Shown: positions 22,123 to 31,423 of the stretch, in pieces
How the letters are laid out: every line of letters starts with the position of its first letter
Position numbering within the stretch: the stretch's first letter is position 1
Origin: Halomonas sp. JB37
GTDB lineage: Bacteria; Pseudomonadota; Gammaproteobacteria; Pseudomonadales; Halomonadaceae
DNA: 64,000 bases
Assembly: GCF_002332255.1 (NCBI RefSeq)
Contig: NZ_NRGW01000001.1
Coordinates: 3,100,001-3,164,000 of the forward strand
Reading direction: 5' to 3'
Position numbers and translations under genes: made by a program
Notes under the pieces: model-generated
The model's input: the letters and a program-made list of their open reading frames with translations, nothing else
Told to the model about the DNA's origin: nothing
Database searches by the model: none

Positions 22123-24588
22123 TCAATGTAAGGTACGTTGATCGCCCGGCAACGTATCGATATGCAAGGGTGCAAAATGGCGCGGTTTATTACCTGGAAA
22201 ATCCAGGCTCACCCACGGCCCTGCCAAAACGGGCGCACCGCAGACCCAGGCCACTAACGCCTGACGAAAACCGGCTAAAAAGCTTTCGCGTTCAGGGGTT
22301 TCGCCCATAAAAAACGAGAAGCCTGCGTACATACCCTTCGCATATTCCTGCCAGCCCGCGTAATGGTTCGCGGCCAGCTGGTAGGCGCTGTCCAGCACCG
22401 TCGCAAAGGCTTGACCGTCTAGCCAACCAAGCTGTCGGGCGGCAATCGCCAAGTCAACCAGCTGAGCAATATCCCACGCCGCCATATCGACATCATTACA
22501 GCTATCTTCATTGTCGCGAACGCGGCGTAAGCGCAGCAAATGATGGCGCTCATCTTCAGCGCAGTCGCCGGACTCCAAAATGGCGATTTCGGCATCCAAC
22601 CGCTCGGGGTTCAGCGTGTAGGGCGCGTAGTTAATCTGATATTCCTGACGATCGCCAGACTCCAGCATATAGGCCAGGAACTCTTGCATATCGTCAGCGC
22701 TGTTCAAATGGTAATGGCTGTCCACCCACTCGCGGATTTCAGCGCACTCGCGGATGCTCTCAGGCTGAGGCTCGCTCCATACGGCGCTATTCAACGGCCC
22801 TACCAACGACATGGCAGTGAAGTGGCTTAAGGTGGGCCGGCTGCCCGGCTCGCACCATGCATCGTGGCGCCAGTCCAGCCAGTGAAACAGGCTGCCGGGG
22901 TCTTCAATGTGCCAAATAATTTCATTGATTAGCGAGGCGTGCTCAGGCTCTGGCAGGCAGCTTTCCCAGGCAAACCATGCCTCTAGCAGACGCTTTGCAT
23001 TGGGATAAAAACGACACAGGCAGCTGCGCAATTCGCTGGCGTACGCCATTAATGGGTCACGCTCTAACAGCCCGCTATCCAGCGACATGTGCAGGTAGAA
23101 AGCGAATTTCTCGGCCATGTGAATAGTCGCCGCATGGCGGCTGACACCCTTAACCGCATTGCGCTGCTTAAGCTCTTCAGGGGTCGGCTGCCCAAACCAG
23201 CTTTGCGACGGTGGCAGCACGCCGTGGACGGCATCGGCGGCTAGCTGATTGAGGTGATGCGCCTGCGCCGGTAGCCAGTAGCGCGCTAACGCACCGGCCC
23301 CCTCATCGGCATAAAGATCTAAAGACTCCTGCAGATACAGCGCCGCATCGGCGCGCTGCTCTTCGGCAAGCGCGGCGGAAGGATCTATCTGACGCAGCAT
23401 GACATCGGGTTCGCGAACGCCTGCCAGCGCTAAAAGCCAGTGATGAGAGGTATTACGCCACTGACGAATACGAGCTTGCGAGGCCTTGCGCGTCGTCTCA
23501 TCTAACAATTTGTTGGGTGCAGTCTGCCACGGACTATGGTCGCTATGAAGCAGCAGCTGATGCCGTTCGCTGGGCGTTTTATCACGCCGATCAATACCAT
23601 CAAACAGGCTCTGCCCTCGCCCGTAGGCATCAACAAGCGCCTGCCAGTCAGGGTAGCGGACACTAATTAAATCGGCGGCGTGGCCCGCCAGGTCATCGGC
23701 TTCCTCTTGACTAAGCCAGCCACAGCAGGCGCCCGCCCAAGCGAGTTCCACCAAACGCATCCAGTCCCAGGCCGCCCACTCTAATGGCTCGACTTGGGTA
23801 ACAAACTGATTCAACACCGGCGCATAGGGTGACTCTTCTACCACGCTACGCTGCCATTCCATGCGCTGCGCATTATCCATACCCAATAGCTCACGCGCTT
23901 CGATATCCCAGCGCTGACGCTCGCCCTGCGCGCCGAGCCAAAGCATCGCACCGAGCAGTGCGTCACGATCACGCACATCCCACACGTGGGCCAGCCACTC
24001 GGTGGCATCAGGCCAGTCCGTTTGACTAGCAGGATAGGCAATGATCGGCCGAAATAGCGCGCATAGCCGCCAGCTTTGCGCCTGAGGCTGCTGGGGCCAT
24101 AGCGGCGACGGAGCCGAGCATTGGCTTAAAGCACGTTCAAGCGAGCCCCACGTAATGCCTTCGCCGTTAGTTTCAAGGTTCGCCAATGTCTGGCAGGCAT
24201 CCATAAAGCGATCGTCGGCGCCAAATTCCCAGCCTCGTGCACCTAGCGAACGACGCAGGTCGGCCAGCCAAGCACGCAAATCGTTGTAGTCACTGGTGAT
24301 GCGACGCGTTAAATGGTGCGCCCAGGCTTGCGCTTGGCTGGGTTCAAGCCAGCCTGCGGCGCCTGCTAGGGCTGCCCACTCCAGGCCGCCAAGTAAACGG
24401 TCAGCGCGACCTGCAGGGGCACCCAGGCCGTGAAACAGCTGTTCAGCCAGCTCTCCACGCCCGGTAATCCCTAATTGCAGCAGGCGCTGCTCCGCCGCTC
24501 CTGCGTCGACCGCCAGCGGATGAGAAGTAACCGCCCAATCGCACAGCAAAAGCTGCTGGGCCCACCAGGCATTTAACGCGTCGGTCAA
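22123..24588 (-). CDS. Large DUF1266-like protein with three internal repeats
   Basis: An 821-residue cytoplasmic protein of unknown function (no signal peptide or membrane segment). I start at TTG 24588, which has GAGG six bases upstream; no ATG has a comparable site. Two segments match the DUF1266 pattern seen in E. coli YbeU/YbeR: about residues 268-325 (AAWDWMRLVELAWAG, then GWLSQEEA and YPDWQALVDAYGRG) and about 700-760 (AAWDIAQLVDLAIAARQLG, then GWLDGQA and YAGWQEYAKGMYAG). A degenerate third copy lies at about 60-115 (LEWAALAGAAGWLEPSQAQ). It is Trp- and acid-rich. Family members are often found in type VI secretion or competition contexts, but none are present here. Function cannot be assigned. 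Confidence 0.75.
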   Translation of the reverse strand: MTDALNAWWAQQLLLCDWAVTSHPLAVDAGAAEQRLLQLGITGRGELAEQLFHGLGAPAGRADRLLGGLEWAALAGAAGWLEPSQAQAWAHHLTRRITSDYNDLRAWLADLRRSLGARGWEFGADDRFMDACQTLANLETNGEGITWGSLERALSQCSAPSPLWPQQPQAQSWRLCALFRPIIAYPASQTDWPDATEWLAHVWDVRDRDALLGAMLWLGAQGERQRWDIEARELLGMDNAQRMEWQRSVVEESPYAPVLNQFVTQVEPLEWAAWDWMRLVELAWAGACCGWLSQEEADDLAGHAADLISVRYPDWQALVDAYGRGQSLFDGIDRRDKTPSERHQLLLHSDHSPWQTAPNKLLDETTRKASQARIRQWRNTSHHWLLALAGVREPDVMLRQIDPSAALAEEQRADAALYLQESLDLYADEGAGALARYWLPAQAHHLNQLAADAVHGVLPPSQSWFGQPTPEELKQRNAVKGVSRHAATIHMAEKFAFYLHMSLDSGLLERDPLMAYASELRSCLCRFYPNAKRLLEAWFAWESCLPEPEHASLINEIIWHIEDPGSLFHWLDWRHDAWCEPGSRPTLSHFTAMSLVGPLNSAVWSEPQPESIRECAEIREWVDSHYHLNSADDMQEFLAYMLESGDRQEYQINYAPYTLNPERLDAEIAILESGDCAEDERHHLLRLRRVRDNEDSCNDVDMAAWDIAQLVDLAIAARQLGWLDGQAFATVLDSAYQLAANHYAGWQEYAKGMYAGFSFFMGETPERESFLAGFRQALVAWVCGAPVLAGPWVSLDFPGNKPRHFAPLHIDTLPGDQRTLH

Positions 24589-24763
24589 GAGGCACCTCGA
24601 GAAAACACAATGTCGCCAGCAAGGAGCTGGAATAAAGCCGCTTAGTGTAACGGAAAGTGGCGCAAACACCGAGAGTCAGAGGCGCCCGCGGGTAGAGGTA
24701 GGCGTAAAACAACACCGCCCGGCACAGGGCCAGGCGGTTGTCATGCAGCGAGCCGTTAAATGG

Positions 24764-25006
24764 CTACGCTTTTCTGACCTTACTAATGACCCACAGTAGC
24801 ACCACGGCACCAACTATTGCGGTAACCAGTGAACCGATGAAGCCACCTGAGGAAAGGCCTATCAGGCTAAACAGAAAACCGCCAATGACCGCGCCAACAA
24901 TACCCACACCAATGTTACCGAGGATGCCAAAGCCGCCACCACGCATGATGTTGCCAGCAATCCAACCAGCTAAACCACCAATGATTAACCATGCAATAAA
25001 GCCCAT
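24764..25006 (-). CDS. GlsB/YeaQ/YmgE family small membrane protein
   Basis: An 80-residue, glycine-rich, very hydrophobic protein with three predicted membrane helices: GFIAWLIIGGLAGWIAG, GILGNIGVGIVGAVIGGFLF and FIGSLVTAIVGAVVLLWVI. This is the transglycosylase-associated-protein family, commonly stress-induced and of unclear function. AAGGAG precedes ATG 25006. The gene is divergent from yeaD. Confidence 0.9.
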   Translation of the reverse strand: MGFIAWLIIGGLAGWIAGNIMRGGGFGILGNIGVGIVGAVIGGFLFSLIGLSSGGFIGSLVTAIVGAVVLLWVISKVRKA

Positions 25007-25144
25007 ATAGTCTCCTTACTATTTCAATTACAGGTTTTAGTTACGCGTTTTACCTAGCCGTCGCGCTTGTTCTACCATAGCACACAGCGCTACTGTTCTG
25101 CGCCTAGTCAGTATAGATGCTTGGCAACTTTTAAAGGAAAACTC

Positions 25145-26014
25145 ATGATCCCCGACTCGCTCAAACAGCTGCTTAACAGCACACAGGGCCAACAAACGGC
25201 CCAGTGGGAAGGCCGCGACGTGGTACTTTTCAATATGCCTTGGGGCGAATTGGTGATCAGCCTACAGGGGGCTCATGTACTGCATTTTCGCCCCATGGGA
25301 GACACTGATTGGCTATGGTTGACGCCCACGCCGCAGGCGTTACCAGGCGCTATACGGGGCGGCATTCCGGTCTGCTGGCCGTGGTTTGCCGACGAACGCT
25401 ATGCCGATGAAAGCCCTAATCATGATGGCCCTTTTCATGGCCTCGCACGCCACGCCGACTGGCGCTTAGACGTCGTGGACGAGCATGCCGAAGGCATTGA
25501 AGTGCATCTTTCTCCAGAGCAGCGCCTGCATACTCAGTTGACTGCGCGGCTGGTCGTTCAAGCGAATGCTCAGCGGCTCAACGTTGAGCTCATTAGTGAG
25601 AATATTGGCGAAACGCCGGTCAAAACGAGCGCCGCACTGCACACTTACCTAGCCGTTGCCGATGTCCATCAGTGCCGTCTGGAAGGCCTTTCCGGAGCGC
25701 GCTATCTCGACAAGCTGCGCGACTTTGCCGAAAGCGAACAGCAAGGCACGCTGGCGGTTCAGGGGGCGGTAGACCGCATCTATCATACCAACGCAGCAGT
25801 GCTGCTAAGCGACGGCGAGCGCAGCCTGCGCATCAGCAAGCAGTCGAGCGACTCAACCGTAGTATGGCATCCCAACAACGACCTCCCTAGCGATACCCCC
25901 GCCGAGGCAGCACGTCATTTTATCTGTGTCGAAGCCGCCAATACGCGCCTGGACCCTGTTTGGCTCGTGCCCGCTGCCCAGCACCTGCTAGGCACCACCT
26001 TGAGCCGCGGTTAA
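25145..26014 (+). CDS. yeaD: D-hexose-6-phosphate mutarotase (YeaD-type aldose epimerase)
   Basis: It interconverts the anomers of glucose-6-phosphate and related sugars in the cytoplasm. The 289-residue protein has the galactose-mutarotase fold with GGIPVCWPWF (about 76-85), HGLARHADW with a substrate His, and a late EAANTR block. AAAGGAAAA precedes ATG 25145. The monocistronic gene is followed by a tandem-repeat region. Confidence 0.88.
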   Translation: MIPDSLKQLLNSTQGQQTAQWEGRDVVLFNMPWGELVISLQGAHVLHFRPMGDTDWLWLTPTPQALPGAIRGGIPVCWPWFADERYADESPNHDGPFHGLARHADWRLDVVDEHAEGIEVHLSPEQRLHTQLTARLVVQANAQRLNVELISENIGETPVKTSAALHTYLAVADVHQCRLEGLSGARYLDKLRDFAESEQQGTLAVQGAVDRIYHTNAAVLLSDGERSLRISKQSSDSTVVWHPNNDLPSDTPAEAARHFICVEAANTRLDPVWLVPAAQHLLGTTLSRG

Positions 26015-26045
26015 TCGTCCGTTCATCAATGTGTTGCTACGCTAT

Positions 26046-26120
26046 ACGCTGTTAATCTCGACGCTATTAACCTAGACACCGTTAATCCAGACAGGGCTAC
26101 TCTACACATGGCTAATCTGT
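26046..26120 (+). repeat. Five imperfect 15-bp tandem units upstream of ycjX
   Basis: Units start at 26046, 26061, 26076, 26091 and 26106, for example ACGCTGTTAATCTCG, ACGCTATTAACCTAG, ACACCGTTAATCCAG. The TTAAT-like core recurs at an exact 15-base period (26052, 26067, 26082, then CTACT 26097 and CTAAT 26112). The array lies 120 bases before ycjX. Confidence 0.88.
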
Positions 26121-26240
26121 GCCAGCGCTATGATTGACCACATAGCGCATACTGCGACTAGTGAATGCCACAATAGATAGCGGCTTTGACGATGAGTGGC
26201 AGAGCCAACGTAGGAAAGCAACATAAAAGGGATCGATAGG

Positions 26241-27629
26241 ATGCGCCAACCGTTAAGTCGCGAACTAAGCAATTTGCTAGAGCGAGGGCGCGATCGCCAG
26301 CTGCGCTTAGCGGTCACGGGCCTCTCTCAAGCGGGCAAAACTGCTTTTTTGACCTCGCTGGTCAATCAGCTACGCCATGCCGGCATCGAAGCACGGCTTG
26401 ACTTGCTACCTGCCGCCCGCGAAGGCCGTCTGCTCGGCGCACAGCGGCTTAATCAGCCCGACCTGGGCGTGCCCCGCTTCCCCTATGATCCGGGCATGGC
26501 CGCACTGCGCGATACGCCACCACGCTGGCCAGAACCCACCCGTGGCATCAGTGAATTACGCTTACAGCTGCGCTACCGCCCTGCCCGCAGCGGCTGGCTT
26601 ACGCCTGAGATTGCTCACCTTACCCTGGATCTTTTTGACTACCCCGGCGAATGGCTGCTCGATCTACCGTTATTACAGCACGACTTTTACAGCTGGAGCC
26701 AAGCGCAGGCAATGCATGAGGGCGAACAACGCCGCGGCCTATTTAGCGAGTGGCTGACAGCCGTGGCATCGCTCGACCCGGCCAGCGAAGCCGATGAAGC
26801 CCAGCTCGCCGCGCTAGCCGAGGAATATGCGCAAGGATTACTCCGTGCCAAACAGGCCGGCTTTTCTGATCTTCAGCCAGGCCGCTTCTTGCTGCCGGGT
26901 GAGTTAGAAGGTGCCCCGGTGCTGCAATTTTTCCCTCTGCCGCAGCTAAGCGCCTCAAAAGAGGCGCTAGAAGCATTGCCGGCTAACAGCCTCTACGCCA
27001 CGCTGGCCGCGCGTTTTCGCTACTATCAACAGCAGGTAGTAAAGCCCTTTTACCGCGATCACTTTCGCCGCTTTGATCGTCAAATCGTACTGGTGGATGT
27101 GCTCGGTGCGCTCAACGCGGGGCCTGAACGGTTTGAAGACCTTTCCCGCGCGCTGCGCCAACTAATGCACAGTTTTGATTACGGCAAGCGTAGCCTGCTC
27201 ACGCGCCTATTCGCACCAAGAATTGATCGCCTAGCGATTGCGGCGACCAAGGCCGATCACGTCACACCCGACCAACATGGTCACGTGATACAGCTGCTTG
27301 AAGCCCTTTTGGCAGAGCCGCTGAAAGATCTGCGCTTCGCCAACGTGCCTGTCAAAGCACTTTCGCTAGCGTCGATACGCGCCACAGAAGCACGTGAAGT
27401 GACTCACGAAGGTAAGCGATCGCCTGCACTTCGCGGCACGACGCTTGAAGGCGAAGACGTGCTGGTTTATCCCGGCGATGTGCCCGCTAGACTACCCTCC
27501 GCTGATTTCTGGCAACAGCAGGGCTTTGATTTTCCAGGTTTTCGCCCAATGCAGAGCCACTCAGAAGCGCTAGATCATATTCGCATGGACGCCGCCATCG
27601 ACTGGCTGATTGGAGACAAATTGACATGA
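26241..27629 (+). CDS. ycjX: YcjX family P-loop GTPase-like protein
   Basis: A 462-residue DUF463 protein with an N-terminal P-loop GLSQAGKT (about 27-34) and a later LDLFDYPGEWLLDLP block typical of the family. In E. coli ycjX-ycjF follow the psp operon and are induced by envelope stress; no psp genes are in this window. AGG lies just before ATG 26241. It overlaps ycjF by ATGA, so the two are co-translated and probably act together at the membrane. Confidence 0.92.
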   Translation: MRQPLSRELSNLLERGRDRQLRLAVTGLSQAGKTAFLTSLVNQLRHAGIEARLDLLPAAREGRLLGAQRLNQPDLGVPRFPYDPGMAALRDTPPRWPEPTRGISELRLQLRYRPARSGWLTPEIAHLTLDLFDYPGEWLLDLPLLQHDFYSWSQAQAMHEGEQRRGLFSEWLTAVASLDPASEADEAQLAALAEEYAQGLLRAKQAGFSDLQPGRFLLPGELEGAPVLQFFPLPQLSASKEALEALPANSLYATLAARFRYYQQQVVKPFYRDHFRRFDRQIVLVDVLGALNAGPERFEDLSRALRQLMHSFDYGKRSLLTRLFAPRIDRLAIAATKADHVTPDQHGHVIQLLEALLAEPLKDLRFANVPVKALSLASIRATEAREVTHEGKRSPALRGTTLEGEDVLVYPGDVPARLPSADFWQQQGFDFPGFRPMQSHSEALDHIRMDAAIDWLIGDKLT

Positions 27630-28663
27630 CCACCCCTCAGCCACGCCGTCACTTCACGCTGGATGACAGGCCAGATAACACCCCGGAAGTAGACCCCGCT
27701 CTGCGTCAGCGCGAAGCCTTTGCGGGCACCAGTGAGCATCATCCGCTGGCACCGGTTGCGGAAGAGAAAGCACTGCCTGCCGCCAGCCTAGGCGCTCCGC
27801 GCAAGCGCCGCTGGGGGATGCTGTTTGCCTTAGTAGGCAGTGCTGGACTGGGTACGGCAGAGCTGGTCACCGGCATTCCAGACGCGCTGGCCCAGTCTCA
27901 GTGGCTCGCCATTGCGTGGCAGCTATTTGGCATTAGCCTGATTGGTTTAGGCAGCCTTTCACTGCTCAAAGAACTGGGCCGTTTGCGTCGCTTAAAACGC
28001 CACGACAAACTGCGCGGTGATCTTACTGAGCTGCCCTTACGCTCCCCCCGCCAAGCGCTCGCCATGGCTGAGCAGCTTAAACGCCAGCTCAAGCTCGCCG
28101 ATGATGATCCCCACTGGCTGGCTTTTCAAGGCGCCAGCCAGCCTCATCATAGTGGGGAAGAAATTCAAACGCTGCTGCGCTATCACCTTCTGGCACCGCG
28201 TGATCGTGAGGCCCAGCGACTGATTACCCGCATGTCGAGTGAAACCGCGATTATGGTGGCGATCAGCCCGCTAACACTTGTTGATATGGCGCTAGTGGCC
28301 TGGCGCAGCTTAGCGATGGTCGATCGATTATGCCGTCTTTACGGGCTTGAACTAGGCTACGCCAGCCGCCTGCGGCTGTTTCGCAACGTACTACACAATA
28401 TGGCCTTCGCCGGTGCTAGTGAATTGGCCACCGAGGCCAGCATGGATATGCTTTCGCTCGATTTAGCCGGCCGCCTTTCTGCCCGTGCAGGGCAAGGGCT
28501 CGCCACCGGGCTGCTGAGTGCTCGCTTAGGACTACGTGCCCAGCGCCTTTGCCGCCCGATACCTTTCACGACCGAAGAGCAACCCAGGCTGGCTGATCTA
28601 CGCCAAGACCTGTGGCGTCAGATCAAGCGCTTAGATAAAGAAACCGTTGCGCAGAGCCGCTGA
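27626..28663 (+). CDS. ycjF: YcjF family inner-membrane protein (TIGR01620)
   Basis: A 345-residue membrane protein, the usual partner of YcjX. A polar, proline-rich N-terminus of about 60 residues is followed by two hydrophobic segments (MLFALVGSAGLGTAELVTG, LAIAWQLFGISLIGLGSLSL), a basic stretch LKELGRLRRLKRHDKLRG and a DUF697-like C-terminal domain with MVAISPLTLVDMALVAWRSL. Function unknown beyond the envelope-stress association. Confidence 0.9.
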   Translation: MTTPQPRRHFTLDDRPDNTPEVDPALRQREAFAGTSEHHPLAPVAEEKALPAASLGAPRKRRWGMLFALVGSAGLGTAELVTGIPDALAQSQWLAIAWQLFGISLIGLGSLSLLKELGRLRRLKRHDKLRGDLTELPLRSPRQALAMAEQLKRQLKLADDDPHWLAFQGASQPHHSGEEIQTLLRYHLLAPRDREAQRLITRMSSETAIMVAISPLTLVDMALVAWRSLAMVDRLCRLYGLELGYASRLRLFRNVLHNMAFAGASELATEASMDMLSLDLAGRLSARAGQGLATGLLSARLGLRAQRLCRPIPFTTEEQPRLADLRQDLWRQIKRLDKETVAQSR

Positions 28664-28769
28664 GAAGGTAAACAACAGCCAACTTTTTTCGCCAACAGGC
28701 TGGGATTCAACGCTGCGTAACTTCATGATGGGGTTTTAGTTAGCATGCTCCAATGAGGAATAATTGGTT

Positions 28770-30410
28770 ATGAGCACTCCCAATGAGTCGGAGCCGCACT
28801 CGGTTGCAGATGACATGCAAACCGACTACGTCGTCGGCCAGGACAATATTAAGGGGCAGTTTGGCCCCATCGGCTTCGATATCCACAACCGCGTCTTTAT
28901 GGTATCGGCACTGGCCTCGGCCACATTCATCATACTCACACTGCTGTTTCCCGAACGAGCGGAAAGTATTTTCCAGTCCATTGTCGCTTTCTCAACGGGC
29001 ACGCTGGACTGGTATTTCATGATTTTGGTCGATTTCTTTATTCTGTTTTGCTTAGCGCTGGTTGTTCTGCCTTATGGATCAGTCAGGCTGGGCGGTGCCG
29101 ATGCACGACCCGACTATAGCTACCTCTCCTGGTTCGCGCTGCTATTTACCGCAGGTATTGGCATTGGCCTACTGTTCTTTGGCGTACTGGAGCCGGTTTA
29201 TCATGCCAACGTTTCGCTGCCACTGGGCATTGAGTCACCGTTCGGTGCCAATGGCGAGCTGAACCCTGAAGCTGTTGCTAACGCCAGTGCGATGGGCCTT
29301 GCAGGCACCTATCTTCACTGGGGTATACATGGCTGGGCAGTTTATGTAGTCATGGCATTAGGGCTAGGTCTGTTTACCTATAATAAGGGTCTACCCTTCT
29401 CGATTCGCTCGGTATTTTTTCCGATACTGGGTGATCGTGTCTGGGGCTGGTGGGGCCATGTGATCGATATCCTGGCGGTATTTTCCACCTTATTTGGGTT
29501 GGCTACATCGCTTGGGTTAGGGGCACAGCAGGCCAATGCGGGGATGAACTTCGTCTTCGGTATGGAAGTAAACACCACGACCCAGGTCATCGTGATCGTA
29601 CTGGTCACGGCGGCGGCTCTGGTCTCGGTCTGGCGTGGACTAGAGGGGGGCGTTAAAAAGCTCTCCGAAATTAATATGGTGCTGGCGGTCCTGTTCTTCT
29701 TCTTCGTACTGCTTGCTGGTCCGACCTTGCTAGCCTTAACCGGATTCTGGTCGGGACTCACCACCTATGTCACTGAGTTTCTGCCGTTATCAGCGCCCTT
29801 TGGTCGTGACGACGATGCCTATCGCCAGGCCTGGACAATTTTCTACTGGGCTTGGTGGATCAGTTGGGCACCTTTCGTCGGTATGTTTATCGCCCGTGTA
29901 TCAAAGGGCCGTACGGTGCGTGAATTCATACTTTGTGTATTGCTGGTTCCCAGCCTGTTTATCTTTATCTGGATGGGCGTATTTGGCTCAACGGCGCTTG
30001 AACAGCTCTATGCTGACCCGACAACCAGCCTGGTCAAAGAGTACGTGATCGACAATTACAGACCCGAGCTTTCGCTGTTCGGCATGCTGAATGAGTTACC
30101 ACTGACAGGCCTGATGTCGACGCTTGGCATTATTCTGGCGCTGATTTTCTTTATCACATCGTCAGATTCAGGCTCTCTGGTAATTGATACCATCACTGCC
30201 GGTGGGAAAATTGATGCCCCCCGCCCACAGCGGATGTTCTGGGCAATCATTGAAGGTCTGATAGCGATTGTGCTGCTTATCGGCGGTGGCCTGACCGCAC
30301 TTCAGGCAGGCGTCACCGCGACGGCCATTCCGTTCTCGATCGTGATGCTGCTGATGTGTTATTCAATCATCAAAGCGCTTAATAGCGAACTGCGTCTGAT
30401 ACGCTCCTGA
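28770..30410 (+). CDS. BCCT family betaine/choline/carnitine transporter
   Basis: A 546-residue inner-membrane transporter for quaternary ammonium compounds, fitting a salt-adapted organism that takes up osmoprotectants. Twelve helices are predicted. The BCCT signature is clear: AWTIFYWAWWISWAPFVGMF followed by ARVSKGRTVREF, and the Trp/Gly-rich TAGIGIGLLFFGVLEP block. There is no long C-terminal regulatory tail after the last helix (ends LNSELRLIRS). ATG 28770 is taken; a TTG at 28764 is in frame and closer to the GAGGAA site. Substrate (betaine, choline or other) is undetermined. Confidence 0.92.
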   Translation: MSTPNESEPHSVADDMQTDYVVGQDNIKGQFGPIGFDIHNRVFMVSALASATFIILTLLFPERAESIFQSIVAFSTGTLDWYFMILVDFFILFCLALVVLPYGSVRLGGADARPDYSYLSWFALLFTAGIGIGLLFFGVLEPVYHANVSLPLGIESPFGANGELNPEAVANASAMGLAGTYLHWGIHGWAVYVVMALGLGLFTYNKGLPFSIRSVFFPILGDRVWGWWGHVIDILAVFSTLFGLATSLGLGAQQANAGMNFVFGMEVNTTTQVIVIVLVTAAALVSVWRGLEGGVKKLSEINMVLAVLFFFFVLLAGPTLLALTGFWSGLTTYVTEFLPLSAPFGRDDDAYRQAWTIFYWAWWISWAPFVGMFIARVSKGRTVREFILCVLLVPSLFIFIWMGVFGSTALEQLYADPTTSLVKEYVIDNYRPELSLFGMLNELPLTGLMSTLGIILALIFFITSSDSGSLVIDTITAGGKIDAPRPQRMFWAIIEGLIAIVLLIGGGLTALQAGVTATAIPFSIVMLLMCYSIIKALNSELRLIRS

Positions 30411-30414
30411 AAAG

Positions 30415-30446
30415 AACATCCCTGCGGAGAGATCAGCAGGGATGTT
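30415..30446. terminator. Terminator hairpin between BCCT and HAD genes
   Basis: AACATCCCTGC (30415-30425) pairs perfectly with GCAGGGATGTT (30436-30446) around a 10-base loop. It sits between convergent genes; the flanking T run is short (TTT), so strength is uncertain. Confidence 0.7.
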
Positions 30447-30464
30447 TAATGTGTTCCTCAACGC

Positions 30465-31262
30465 TTAAAGCTTAAACCGCTGTTGCAGCCACTTGGCAAC
30501 AGCGGCGTCCCCATGATGGCCGATACGCTCGGCACCCTTTACGCGATCAAATAGTGCCGGGTGGGCATTAGCCATTACCTGTGCCTCCCCTGCCAAGTTG
30601 AGCATTTCGGTATCGTTGAGATTATCTCCAAAGGCTAGGCACGCCGCCGGGGTTAAATCTAATCGTTCAAGCAGCGCTGCTAACGCTACGCCTTTGTTGA
30701 CCCCACCCGCCATAATTTCCAGCGAATAATCTGTTGAATAGGTAATGTGCAGCGCGTCGCCATAGGCCTCTTGAACCTGAGCTTCAAGGCGTTTTAGCGC
30801 ATTAGGATCACCTAAATAGAGCACTTTGCCGACGCCACTGCTATCCATCTGTGCGGGGGGAACTACCTGATAGCGAAAACCGGTGGACGCGTGCAGGGTG
30901 AGCAACTGCGGAGCATCCTGGTCAATATGCCAGCCGCTTTCGCGGTACAGATTAAGCCGCACTTCCGGCGGACGCGGCAGATTGATCAGCGCCTGCGCGT
31001 GCTCAGCCGCCAAGTGAGATGACGCCAGCAGCCTGCCTGCCGGATCGTGAACATAGGCACCGTTGGTACTGATCAGATGCGCAGGGATCGCTAGCTGATC
31101 GCGAAACACCTTCATATCATCATAGTGACGGCCCGAGGCAAGCGCCACATGATGGCCTTGCTTGACCAGCGATCGCAGTACCTCAACCGTGCTGGGGTGT
31201 AGCGTGTGGTCGCCCCCTAACAGGGTTCCATCCAGGTCAGAAACAATCAGGCGAGGTGTCAT
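30465..31262 (-). CDS. HAD superfamily hydrolase, Cof type
   Basis: A 265-residue Cof-type phosphatase, likely acting on sugar phosphates or similar metabolites. It has motif I DLDGT (about 9-13), motif II in ALASGRHYDDM, the capping insert, and motifs III/IV KGVALAALLERL and FGDNLNDTEML. ATG 31262 is chosen over ATG 31274 because GGAG lies six bases before it; the upstream ATG overlaps that site. Substrate unknown. Confidence 0.9.
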   Translation of the reverse strand: MTPRLIVSDLDGTLLGGDHTLHPSTVEVLRSLVKQGHHVALASGRHYDDMKVFRDQLAIPAHLISTNGAYVHDPAGRLLASSHLAAEHAQALINLPRPPEVRLNLYRESGWHIDQDAPQLLTLHASTGFRYQVVPPAQMDSSGVGKVLYLGDPNALKRLEAQVQEAYGDALHITYSTDYSLEIMAGGVNKGVALAALLERLDLTPAACLAFGDNLNDTEMLNLAGEAQVMANAHPALFDRVKGAERIGHHGDAAVAKWLQQRFKL

Positions 31263-31423
31263 AGCGCGCTCCATGGGCGTGGCTGTTTAGCTTAACCGAT
31301 TCGGCTGAGCGCTTGTAAGCCTTTGACTCGCCGTCATCAGCGCCAACTTCGCATGGCGACAATTGGCGCGGCCTGCGGGAATCCGTATAGTGGCACCCTA
31401 ACTCTCGCCAACTGATTGAGCTC

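Noticed and set aside
22062..22310. 82-codon open frame on the plus strand
   Set aside because: Overlaps the 3' end of the DUF1266-like gene in antisense; its basic composition reflects the reverse complement of an acidic protein.
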